Under the pieces are notes generated by a model, which saw nothing but the letters and a program-made list of their open reading frames with translations, ran no database searches and was not told where the DNA came from. The position numbers were made by a program, and so were the translations under genes. From Vibrio rhizosphaerae (GTDB lineage: Bacteria > Pseudomonadota > Gammaproteobacteria > Enterobacterales > Vibrionaceae), in contig NZ_AP024903.1 in the NCBI RefSeq assembly GCF_024347095.1, positions 868,001 to 932,000 on the forward strand: a stretch of DNA of 64,000 bases, in the 5' to 3' direction. The stretch's first letter is position 1, and every line of letters starts with the position of its first letter. Shown in pieces: positions 33,901 through 42,600 of the stretch.

Positions 33901-36637
33901 GTTGTCCGTTCAGCTTGCGATGAAGCCGACAGGACGGACGGAGCTATTTTATTGTGAACCAACCATGAAAGAGTGGCATGTCTTTGCAACGATGGAAGCC
34001 ATTGACATGAGTGAATCATCGACTGAGAGAGCTCTCATCACGGATGATAATCAACTTTTGTCGACATTCCACGCTGTACTGAATGCGCCTAGGTACACCA
34101 TGGATAAAGAGACCTTTTATCAGGCGTCTATCCCTCGAGAACTGAATCTTGGAGAGTCATATCGACTGATTGAGGAAGTGCAAGGTGATGGTCTGTGTTT
34201 GGTTGCTAGAATTCGGAATATTTCATCTGAATTTGTATTAGATCCGCGTGTTTTGGATGCCTGTATACAGTCTGTCAACGGGGTGGGGGACAAGTTAGAG
34301 AGACAATCAGACGGACTCTTTTTGCCTTATGCGATACAAAGTATTTCTATTCATGACTGGCCGTCAGGCTCACATTTTTGGTGCATGACGCAGTTTTTAC
34401 CCGAGAACAGTCATGCTGATGAATTGGTCTACGATATTACCGTTGTGGATGAACATGAACGTATTTGTGCGCGGTTTGAACATGCCAGCTTCAGAAAAGT
34501 CAATGTCCCTATGGTTGACAGCGCCAAGCCAGAGACATCGATTATCCATCAATTGCGATGGCAACCCTCGCCTTTACGAAATACAGAGTCCGTGAATTCA
34601 ATCGCAATTGATGCAGTTGAAAACTTACAAAATGTATTACTAATTGGTAAAGCAAATGCTGTTCAACAACGGTTGCAAGAGCAATTAAGTGATTGTGCTT
34701 GTCACCAAGTGGATGCCGCAGAAGCTGCACGGCAATCAGTCGATGAACTTCGCCTTCTATTGGATGAATGTTCAAAGGCTGGCGCGTTCATCTATACTGA
34801 GTTGCTTGAAGCATCTGATCGATCACCACACGATGTTGAAATATTGACTCAAGATATTTGGTATTTGCAGCAATGGTTAGTTGCTGCAAGCAAACAAGGT
34901 AAGCCATTTATCGTTCTGACCCGAACCGGACAGTCTGTCTGTCTGAATGATGTGCCCTTATCTGCGGCAAGTGTCGCGGCTGCGGCTCTGGTGCAAACTG
35001 CTGTTCAAGAATTTCCGTCATTCCCGGTTCTACTGATCGATTTGGATGACCTTTCGACAGAAAGCGAGGATGGTATCGGATGGTTAGCGGAAATCACACC
35101 GTCGGTACAAGACTCTGTGGTCGCTTACCGTGAGGGAAAACGTTACCGAAGCGTTTTGGAAGCCGTACATTCTATAGAAGACGTGTCTTGTGGGAATTCC
35201 GTCTCTCCTGTCAAACCGAACCGGACTTATATAATTACAGGTGGGTTAGGTGATATTGGCCTACTCACGGCTGAAAAGCTAGTCTCGGAAGGGGCGACCT
35301 CATTGGTACTCATGAGTCGGAACGAGCATACCAATACGAATGAACGTATTGAAGCGCTGCGAAATGTTGGATGTCAGGTCGAGATCCGACTGGGTGATGT
35401 GTCCGATATGACGGTCCTGCAAGCACATATTGAGCAGATGACGTCTTGCATGCCCCCTGTTGCTGGTATTTTCCATACGGCCGCTATTTCAGCCAATGCC
35501 CTCATGACACAACAGACGGCGGCCGACTGGGCGGATGTGTTGTCGGTTAAAGTACAGGGGGCTCTGAATTTACTTGAAATGAGTCGAGAGATGGAACTGG
35601 ACTGTTTTGTCCTGTTCTCTTCCATTGCATCTATTGGGGGATCAATCGGTCAATCTAATTACGCAGTTGCGAATGCCTTTCTAGATTATTTCGCACAATC
35701 TTGGTCGCAGTTAGGTGTTCCGGTGATGAGTATCAACTGGGGCGCCTGGGAAAATACGGGGATGGCTGGACGCGCTGAAGCGAAAGGTATTGGATTCGAA
35801 CAGCGTTTGAGTCCAGAGCAGGCTCTTTCATCTCTCTGCTTCCTGATGCAAAACCCAAGACCTCAGGTGGTATGTTTTAGAGAAAATAGGGCTTTGAATA
35901 CATCTGGTTTGGAGCTGTCGGGTGGTACTTCTCTCAATGAAGAGCTCAAACATCGTTTGTTTGGAGAGGCGTTCTTCAATTTATCGGCAGATGAACAAAA
36001 CAATACTGTCAGCCAGACGATTCGGAGCATATTGAGCGATTTTCTTAAGGTTGATCCCGACCACATTAAGGATGAGCAGCCATTTTTTGATTGTGGGATG
36101 GATTCAATTACCGCAGTCGATTTCAGTCACCAAGTCGGTGAAGTCTTTGGGGTTGAGCTTCACGTTGATATTGTTTTCGACTATCCCAATTTGCTGAGCC
36201 TTGCAGATTATGTGCTGCAACTGTTGTTACAGGATGTGCCTTCATTCGATCCTGTTATCAGCGGGGAAGACGGAGCACTCGTGGATACTTTGTCCCGTTT
36301 ATCTGTTGATGAGAAGCAACATCATATCAAACGGACGATTCGGAACATTTTGTGTGAGTTTCTAAAGGTTGATGGAAGCCATATTAAGGATGAACAGCCA
36401 TTTTTTGACTTAGGGATGGACTCAATTACTGCGGTTGAGTTCAGTCGTCATGTGGGAGAAGCATTTGCACTCGAACTACATGTCGACATTATTTTCGATT
36501 ACCCCAATTTATCAACGCTCACTACACAGGTAATGGAACTATTGTCATTCGATGTATCACCTCAGCCAATCTCAGAGGACGTGACAATTGAGCAGCTCTC
36601 TAAAATGCTGGAACAGGAATTAGAAAATGACGCATAG
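24977..36637 (+). CDS. Modular polyketide synthase: KS-(AT relic)-DH-cMT-KR*-ACP-KS-(AT relic)-DH-KR-ACP-ACP
   Basis: A 3886-residue, two-module protein with an N-terminal coiled-coil docking segment. Module 1: KS 38-468 (Cys210, His345, His385); AT relic 485-785 (GQGSQY has become GPSNSQY, GHSIGEY has become ASGTGTI); DH 840-1135 with intact His881 and Asp1045 motifs; C-methyltransferase 1160-1520 (LEVGAGTGA); KR 1525-1985 with TGGFGDLG but His1887 in place of the catalytic Tyr (QANHAAAN); ACP 2010-2090 (Ser2060). Module 2: KS 2135-2555 (Cys2305, His2440, His2479); AT relic 2560-2880 (VEGLSLL at the Ser site); DH 2900-3190 (His2932, Asp3094, Gly replaced by Asn); KR 3200-3660 (Tyr3562); tandem ACPs with Ser3710 and Ser3816. 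The tail EDVTIEQLSKMLEQEL is a docking helix. Module 2 should form a double bond. Module 1 depends on whether the Tyr-to-His KR still works. Confidence 0.95.
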   Translation: MNMNQTQKRSENSYKDLLKNSILKIQEKDQRIQALEGERDKPIAVIGLSCRFPGASNPESFWQLIRNGENAVTTMTDQRWDMAEYFSPLVGEPGKISTCHFGLLKDIDQFDPSAFGISEEETPYLDPQHRLLLEQAWHCFERAGFDIMALRGSDTGVFVGQMNSDYTNLIKSTEDLNAYVGQGNALSAASGRLSYVFGLNGPSVSVDTACSSSLVAVHLACQSLRMGECSTALAGGVNLLLSPEAAIGASVAHMLSVRGRCNTFGDGADGYVRSEGCGLVLLKTLEQAEKDGDKILAVIRGSAVNQDGRSHGLNAPNGPAQMDVIRQALSQAKLDPAEVNYLEAHGTGTALGDPVEVQAVDQVYGQAKGRTKPLVMGAVKANIGHCESAAGVAGLIKLIQMVQGDVLPPITHLEQLNPHFDGLSESLVFPKGASKDGTSSFTWHDEQSRIAAVSSFGYTGTNVHMIVSQHSTEKDALNVQAHAESSKTQSQAVYPFYFSAHSITSLRQQLSQFRDFLKETPHLSLPLISGAVNSIRNHFAYRFGCHAATRQELLSCLVSGIQGEYSEPLGKPTMVACFGPSNSQYPIPPQIFASDTWCSYFRCIETRVTQATEFSIEALMSSQAYPTLRHLISQLSYVEHLVEEGAEIRKVQASGTGTIAALVFAKSLTLEQAADLCVRLDQISGADLTEQEQRVEADIRYLIQDIHLKEAQRQIFVKGHDSTRQDVDWVKWPYHNVSEAKQRLLEALLSQQHPYHWSMLDSEIGIDVSALQIFPQKTIESETQPSWINLRINLFNRGATLRWDYTTIPQDKSQYPVLPDYVFARRRYWLPPQVTERVASLPSMFSTVGHSIFTTVLAVPDGGSLYAGELALSRLPFLRDHLVAGEIVLPASVYINLIAEVCVGPDGLPANIVQIQISQACILDSQPIGVYCRVDPTENGIAKVEIYTTSERGKWTKHVSAQVNVGFRAELNIKPLADVRKRCSQVISVEQHLLRAKQSGIEYGPSFQAIRQLYSGSGVALAKIEWPSDLPNYWSGCGLHPVMLDACFQVISGAMGTQNSDRKLPLYVPTELHEMHLQGNSAESLWCFVQILAPDEVFHNEATMYDYLSQQEKLSVALYVYDEQGKAILSIKRFEASKYRPELKGALWQEWLLEKQWIPCRFSSEKLDVDVSALLTQAQSRFSTVPYTMSVDMMQDLDALSGHFIHRALTQFGFDEQFFTSLLTAHTLPDEMLEQYGILPDYQRLLKKLVSLSEHLPVSALPADEIESKLRSKLGEETHELDLFVRCGNALAEVLQGQTKAVDLLFEAGHSQGTEALYQDSPGSLLLNQRIATLVAEAVSQIPSGRRLRILEVGAGTGATTQQVLEQVDGKNIDYVFTDISPHFLMRAKEKFGAFESVDYRIFDLQQNPLEQEFTAGAFDVVIAVNVLHATADLTQTLNHLSLCLADGGLLLLREVTEQQAWLDLSFGMTPGWWSYTDTSLRQNGPLLNTEEWQTLLHDSGFESTLVTDELERTESIFIAEKIASTTDVVSKGCYLVLGDEDTIETQGLNALKNELAQRGLDWVFISLNEFMQHPRFQELDAFSTLLMSVEAQQGPIIGLVYAWSMSPSDLNCDDLLEKSERYLKYPLLLCQTLLDARWRHLSPSFLTAGAQPRDHKVAQPLQAMVWGHVFTYINENAAFARLIDLDGTSVSGECLYEALTQKEECQLVVREGQLCAARLKRATLSVPEAPAQRCNIVADGTYVITGGFGDLGLQTAQKLVEQGAQNLILIGRRERRDVMKTLDMLREQGVNVVPLYVDVSDGEALNTALNQVLDELPMIRGVVHSVGVLDDGVIEKQRWERYLKVLKPKVFGAIHLYEAVSGYDLDFFVIYSSAAAVMGNPGQANHAAANAFLDAFAWYLRGQGCPGLAIGWGAWSEIGAAAARGITARLTQNQSIAGTISPEQGADLIAKQFASKNVQFTVLPIDFDRKIDTQYLPQVQRLLSSLLKSNKSGVQQAGTAPDNREKEHADQFVQDLLQMDEAQRQRQVENYLQGTLVKLLKQHGNIEHQTSLFELGLDSLLAIDLRSLLENQFRQKFESTLLYDYPTIHSLTEFLLQCVSDNHGQQKTPFTHHAETLSSDPATKTADVELQGDDAIAVVGMSCRFPGGANSIGEYWELLKNGVDAVQPIPETRWDHSRYYDPDKTQSGKIYVAEGCFIDEVAQFCPERFGIAGIEADLMDPQQRLLLDVCYEALESAGQNPMGLGGSETGVFMGVMTQDYLHLTQHVRENAFYVGTGSANSVVAGRVSHVFGLMGPTMTLDTACSSSLVGVQMACTNLRSGACDMAIAGGVSLQLSPEPLVIECAGGMLSPSGHCRTFDASADGFVRGEGCGVVVLKRLADAKRDRDPIVGVIRGGAVNHDGRAGGLTVPSGLSQQKVLEKALHDAQLSPSDISYIEAHGTGTHLGDPLELNALQAVFSESRDKAPLYVGSVKTNIGHAEAAAGVAGLIKVLLCLKHETFVPHLHFEQPNPNFDWEQSNIQVTTSLHEWTSKTKRRAGVSSFGLSGTNAHLVVEEFQEMMLPRKQPSEFVPLVALSHINPTQLKRDAARYHQLLTEDTPLLMDAAYTFCISRTGQSVQAVFPAQTQEALLAGLKRLADGELDIVDRKIKRPRLEWQISVNQRAAWMNQACTYYDLYHLFRGTIDASVEALKQRGFDVLSSIELCTLKDGSVDENIALPEQVRLAILNVAYGRLLLSLGIAPECIQVEGLSLLCVATLVGVSDIEQMIDGMLADSDTELKAILAGIHFSHGHMRMSFKADRRLSSAVNERCDSICPKTSVDYVWGDSDISLDLVRSAVNGKAFTELHQLLSMCSSLGLDIDWYTYFSPVEPHRIALPSSHFPTRRYWVNESLEQEQTRQVPLISQDITAAVDGCRYVDFHLSVEHQVFLDEHRLSNTRILPAAGSLAFILHAHQCSYPLEMKGVRLVRPVHFESQLSVQLAMKPTGRTELFYCEPTMKEWHVFATMEAIDMSESSTERALITDDNQLLSTFHAVLNAPRYTMDKETFYQASIPRELNLGESYRLIEEVQGDGLCLVARIRNISSEFVLDPRVLDACIQSVNGVGDKLERQSDGLFLPYAIQSISIHDWPSGSHFWCMTQFLPENSHADELVYDITVVDEHERICARFEHASFRKVNVPMVDSAKPETSIIHQLRWQPSPLRNTESVNSIAIDAVENLQNVLLIGKANAVQQRLQEQLSDCACHQVDAAEAARQSVDELRLLLDECSKAGAFIYTELLEASDRSPHDVEILTQDIWYLQQWLVAASKQGKPFIVLTRTGQSVCLNDVPLSAASVAAAALVQTAVQEFPSFPVLLIDLDDLSTESEDGIGWLAEITPSVQDSVVAYREGKRYRSVLEAVHSIEDVSCGNSVSPVKPNRTYIITGGLGDIGLLTAEKLVSEGATSLVLMSRNEHTNTNERIEALRNVGCQVEIRLGDVSDMTVLQAHIEQMTSCMPPVAGIFHTAAISANALMTQQTAADWADVLSVKVQGALNLLEMSREMELDCFVLFSSIASIGGSIGQSNYAVANAFLDYFAQSWSQLGVPVMSINWGAWENTGMAGRAEAKGIGFEQRLSPEQALSSLCFLMQNPRPQVVCFRENRALNTSGLELSGGTSLNEELKHRLFGEAFFNLSADEQNNTVSQTIRSILSDFLKVDPDHIKDEQPFFDCGMDSITAVDFSHQVGEVFGVELHVDIVFDYPNLLSLADYVLQLLLQDVPSFDPVISGEDGALVDTLSRLSVDEKQHHIKRTIRNILCEFLKVDGSHIKDEQPFFDLGMDSITAVEFSRHVGEAFALELHVDIIFDYPNLSTLTTQVMELLSFDVSPQPISEDVTIEQLSKMLEQELENDA
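35976..36552 (+). repeat. Tandem duplicated ACP-coding segment
   Basis: Two consecutive ACP units (about 35976-36235 and 36294-36552) encode near-copies. Both share KDEQPFFD, GMDSITAV, ELHVDI and FDYPNL, with roughly 50 of 73 aligned residues identical by eye. Both keep the phosphopantetheine Ser (codons 36104 and 36422), so both should be functional. Tandem ACPs commonly raise flux through a module. Confidence 0.85.
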
Positions 36638-39600
36638 AAATTTGCAGGAAACGACACCGATGCAAGATACAAAGGAATTGTTCAGTAAGAGTCTGAATGA
36701 AATTAAACGACTGAAAGCGATTAACCATCAACTGGAAACGATGCATAAGGAGCCCATTGCCATTGTCGGAGCGGCTTGTCGGTATCCGGGGGGAATTGGA
36801 TCATTGGAACAGTTCTGGGAAGCTCTGGAGCAAGGACGTGATTGCATTGAAAGAATGCAAGATCAGCGTTGGCCGATGTCCCGTTTTCTTACTGATAATC
36901 CTCATACCGAAGGTGGTATTTATAGTGATGCGATGGGGTTGCTTGAGAATGTTGACCGTTTTGATCCTGCACACTTTGGTTTATCGGTTGAAGAAGCAAT
37001 ACATTTGGATCCTCAGCATCGGCTCTTGATGGAAATGGTTTGGGAAACGATTGAAGATGCAGGATATGCTGTAGACAGTTTTTCGGGCACCCGGACCGGT
37101 GTCTATATTGGGTTAATGAGCGATGACTATGGTCAGTTGCAGGGCCCTTTGGAAAAAGCAAGCTACTATGTGGGGTCGGGGACGGCACGTAGTTGTGCTG
37201 CTGGTCGACTCTCTTATACCTATGGGCTGGAAGGGCCTGCGATGACGATTGATACGGCTTGCTCTTCATCCTTAGTGAGTGTGCACCTCGCTGTGCAGGC
37301 GATCCGCCGCGGTGAGTGTGATAAGGCAATTGCGGGCGGAGCGAATCTTATTCTCTCACCACAAGGTAGTGTTGTTGCTTGTCGTTCTCAAATGTTATCA
37401 CGATCAGGACACTGTCAGACTTTTGATATCAATGCGGATGGGTATGTTCGTTCAGAGGGGTGCGGTACGGTCTTGTTGAAACGTCTCAGCAGTGCGTTGC
37501 AAGATGGGGATCAAATTTATGCATTGATTCGTGGGTCAGCGATCAATCACGATGGCCGTAGCCAAGGGTTAACGGCACCGAGTGGTCAAGCCCAACGCAA
37601 AGTCATTGCTGCCGCTTTAGATGATGCAGGGGTTTCACCTGATAAAATTGAATTTGTTGAATGTCATGGCACGGGAACAGCACTTGGTGATCCAATCGAA
37701 GTTCGTGCGCTTGAATCGGCTTATATCAAGCAATCGCATCATCAGCGAAAGGCAGATCAGCCTGTGGATAGGCTGCCCTTAAAACTCGGTGCACTAAAAT
37801 CGAATCTTGGTCATATGGAGTCTGCGGCTGGTATTGGTGGATTACACAAAGCCATGGAAGTGATTCGTCACCGTAAGGTGCCTCAAAATCTTCACTTCAA
37901 AACATTGAATCCACAAATCAAAGTGGATCAAAGTATGCTTCATATTGTCGATGAACCGACGCCTTTGGCTACTGAAGGGCCTGTATTTGCTGGCGTGAGC
38001 TCATTTGGCTTTAGTGGGACGAATGCCCACATTATTTTGGAATCATATACAGAAGCGAAAGAACCGAAGGATGAAAATGAAGGGAAAATATTTCGGTTGT
38101 CTGCTCGTTCCCGCGCTGCTCTGAATGATTATGCAAAACAATATCTCGAATTCCTGAATCAGCATTCTGACATCGACTTGTCTGCCTTGTGTTACACCGC
38201 GGCAACCGGGCGTGATGATAGCGCGTATCGAATCGCGTTTGCGGTTAACGATGTCAAAGACCTAGAAGCTTGTCTGAAAGAATATATTGAGGTCACGGGA
38301 GGCGATGAATTTTTGCCAGAAGCAGGTTCCTTCCCCTTACTTTGGGTGATCAGTGGCCAAACCAATGTGGACTGGCGCTTAGCGCATCACCTATACCAGA
38401 CGCGAAGCACTTATCGATCTTCAATTGAGAAAGCTTACAAATATCTAGAAGAAATGGGGTATCCACACTCGCTCGCTGACTTTGAATCAATTTTGACAGG
38501 GACCGAGCAGACAGCGGATGTATTACCTCATGCAATCCATCGCTGGGCACTGGCTGAACTGTTGGTTCATCTAGGCTTATCTCCGACGTGTATTACGGGG
38601 ATTGGGGTTGGGGAATATGTTGCTGCGAGTGTCGCTGGCTTGATTGGTTGGCAGTCGCTGATGGATATTCTATCCACAGGGACGGTCAAAAAAACCATTG
38701 CTTTGGGTCGCAAGCGATATGACTTTGTCAGTAGTGCCGGCAAAAATGCAGTATTACCCGAATCTTGGTTTGGGCATGAGCCTCTGGCACAGAATGTGAC
38801 ACTGGAAACCCTCGGAGCCACATTTAGTATCGAATACGACACGGTAGATTATTGTTGTATTTCCTTGGACGATACATTGTCACTGACGATGACGGATACG
38901 CCCGAGGAAAATCTGTTCCAATGGGTATATGGTCAGACAAATCGGGATGCAACAATGCCGCTCCAAGGATTTCTGGCACAGTGTTATATGAGTGGTTATA
39001 CCTTGCATTGGGAGCGAGTCTATGAGGATAGTCAATGTCTGAAAATGAGTTTACCGACCTATCCTTTCCAACGGCAAAGCATATGGACTAAGTGGGGTTA
39101 CTCGTTTGATGAGACGCTTCCATCGACGGTTGGTCGTTCCGGAAAAATGTTACAGATGTCATCACGCCATGAGCGTCAGGGTGAAGAGGTCATTGAACAC
39201 CCAATCTTACAGACGGTCTTTGCCTGTCCTTCAGGGATTCGTAACTTCCAAGGCGAACTCTCACTGGCTCGAATGCCTTACCTGGGCGCACACCAGATAC
39301 TCGGTGAATCCATTGTGCCGGTTAGTTTGTTTGTTGATATTGTTCTCACGGCAGGTCGGTGGTGTTGGCCAGAGCAAAACCTATGGATTGAAGACTTGCA
39401 GTTGCTGCATAAGTGTCCTTTAGGTGAAGCACCGATTGACATTTATTGCCATGTCAACCCAGATGCTGGAACTGTTTCAGTGTATAGCAAATTACAGCAC
39501 GCAAAAGAGTGGCAGCAACATGTCAGAGGCAGACTATCGACTAGTGCTCAGGCGACGGCAATGACGCCACAGGTCAGTTTGTCTGAATTTCAGCATCAAT

Positions 39601-42600
39601 GCCATGAGGCGATAGCTATTCGTCATTTCTATCAGGGAATTGCATTAAGTGGCATGACTTATGGGGAAGACTTTCAGGGTATCTTCGAGATATATCGGGG
39701 CCCCCATACAGCACTGGCAAAAATTGCTTTACCACCGACGGTCGAGCAGTCTCTTGTTGGATATAGCACCCATCCAATTCTATTGGATGGGTGCTTGCAG
39801 GCGATTGTCGCTGCATCAGTGCAGCGTCATGAGCAGGGGGTTCGGGTGCCTTCACAGGTTCGAGGCATTCGTCTCTTCAAACCGCTCCCGGAAATTTTAT
39901 GGTGTGCTGTTGAGGTCTCTTCTGTGAACTCGTCTGATACGGAGGAACCGGAGGCCGGAAATAGTTACGCTTCTCTGACTGTGTTTGATTCGCTCGGTGA
40001 GGTGGTGATGACCATTGAGAGGTTTGAAACAACGCATTATACGGACACTGAATCTGTTAAAACTGCCGCTTATCATGAATGGTTGTATGACAAGCAATGG
40101 TTACCTGATGAAACGGACGGATCCATTCAGGCAAGAGCGGAAAACCCAGCATCTGTTGAACGTCATTGGTTGCTCTTTTCTGATCAGGGCAGTGTTTGCA
40201 AGGCACTGGAAACAGCATTGATTGACCGTGGTGATCGTGTTTCCGTTCTCTGCCTGAACCAACCCGAGGAACCTCATTATCGGCAAGTTTCTTTTCAAAG
40301 TATGGCAGATCTAAATGAGGTATTCGACGCAGTGGAGCATGATGTACATGCTCTAACCGGTGTGATTTATGGCTGGTCAGTCACCCCATTTGAAGCGGAG
40401 AGTCTTGGACATGAGCAATTATCGATTTATGCCAAGTACCCACTTTGGGTATGTCAATCAATTTTGGATCCTCGGCGAAGACGGTTGGCATTGAGCTTTC
40501 TGACGTGTGACAGTCAGCCTGTTTATGGACAAGCGCCTTCACAACCGTTGGCTGCGATGTTATGGGGCCACGTGACGAGCTACATCAATGAAAATGTAGT
40601 TCATGCAAATTTGATTGACTTGTTGTCAACAGATCTTATCAATAATCATGACCTTGACCATGTGCTCCACATACTGGATCAAGTGAATGAATGTCAATTC
40701 GCTATTCGGAATGGCCAACGTTTGATTGCTCGAATTCTCCCAAGTCAGACAGATTTGTCTCACAATGTTCAATTGGATACTACAGGCACCTATCTGATTA
40801 CTGGTGGATTAGGTGCACTTGGCTTAGAAACAGCGAAAGCGTTAATTCGTCAAGGGGCTCGTCATCTCATTTTAGTCGGCCGTCGGGCTGGTCTCACAGA
40901 TGACAGTCAAGCCGCGATACAGTCTCTTGAGGCGTTGGGCGCTTCTGTCTATCCATTAGTTGCAGATATTTCGAAGGCGCATGCTTTTGTCAACAGCTTA
41001 ACTGAACGGTTGATTGGCCTACCTCCTTTAAAAGGAGTCGTCCACTCAGCGGGTGTCTTGGCCGATGGCGTTGTAGCACAGCAGTCATGGGAGGATTACC
41101 TCAAAGTATTTGCGCCTAAGGTTGCAGGGACTTTGTCGCTCTATCAAGCGGTGCGTGAACAAGCACTCGATTTCTTTGTGATCTACTCGTCTGCAGCATC
41201 AATATTAGGAAACCCTGGGCAAGCAAATTACGCAGCTGCAAATTCGTTTGTGGATAGCTTTGTTTGGTATTTAAGAGGTCAAGGTGTCGCTGCGACATCA
41301 ATTAATTGGGGGGGCTGGTCAGAAATTGGCTTGGCAGCCAATATGGCGCAGCAAGTACCTGATAGAGAAAATGCGCTACTTGGCTTGATTCCACCCAGAC
41401 AGGGCATTCAGGTGATAGAGGAGCAGCTCATCAGTGCGCATCCTCAATTTGCTGTCTTGCCTTTGAATCGTCAAATGACCCTTGATGGCGATAAAATGCC
41501 GTATCTACGTCAATTATTAAGCAATGTTCTGGACGATGATCGTAAGCACCTTTCGACATCCGCGATGCAGAAACCTGAAGAGCAATCCACAGCTCTGAGC
41601 GTTCTGGCAAGTTTAGGACGTGTTCATGGTAATGATCGATGCCGTCTGCTGAAGCAATATTTAAATCAAGTGATCGGTGAGATGTTAAAAATTCCGGGTC
41701 AGCTTGATGAGCGAGCCAGTCTGTTTGATCTTGGGCTCGATTCTTTATTAGGTGTTGATTTGAGACTACGGATAGAAAAAGATCTGGATTGTGTCTTGGC
41801 ATCGACACTTTTCCATGACTATTCGACGATCGAAAGTTTAACAACCTATCTGTTAAACGACGTGATCAAAGACATTGAAGTTGAAGCGACGCAAAAGGAG
41901 CATTCGCCAACGGCTAATCCGATGCATCATTTGTTAAGCAGTGCTGATGTGAAGGTGACAATCTCACAACCAGAGAAACCACAAGAAACGCCACAGGATC
42001 AAGTTGCTGGTTCAGGAAAAAATGAAAGTCATAGAAAATACACTTCTAACGCTAAGCAGGGTGATATTGCGATCATCGGTTTATCGGGACGTTATCCTGG
42101 CGCATCTGATCTGGAGACGTTTTGGGAAAATTTACGGGAAGGTTACGATGGCATCACTCGTGTACCAGAAGAACGGTGGGATGCTGCTGCTTATTATGAT
42201 GAACGTAAAAATGTATCCGGTAAAAGCTATGGGGATATCGGGGGATTCATTGAAGGTGTAGATCAGTTTGACCCTGAGTTTTTCAATATCCCACAGCATA
42301 TGGCAGCCTACATTGACCCCAAAGAGCGCCTGTTCCTTGAAACCGTGTGGAATTTGTTGGAAGACGCAGCTTATACCCGGGATAAACTGAAACAGAATTA
42401 TCATTCTCGGGTTGGTGTTTTTGTGGGGGCGATGTATCAACTCTATAGTGCGTGTGCCGGGAATGTTCATGAGCAGACGGCAACGATGCTGTCTTCTTAT
42501 AATGCTATTGCTCACCGTGTGTCCTATTTCTTCAATCTTAAGGGGCCGAGTGTTGCCATTGACACCATGTGTTCATCTTCTCTTACCTCCGTGCATTTGG

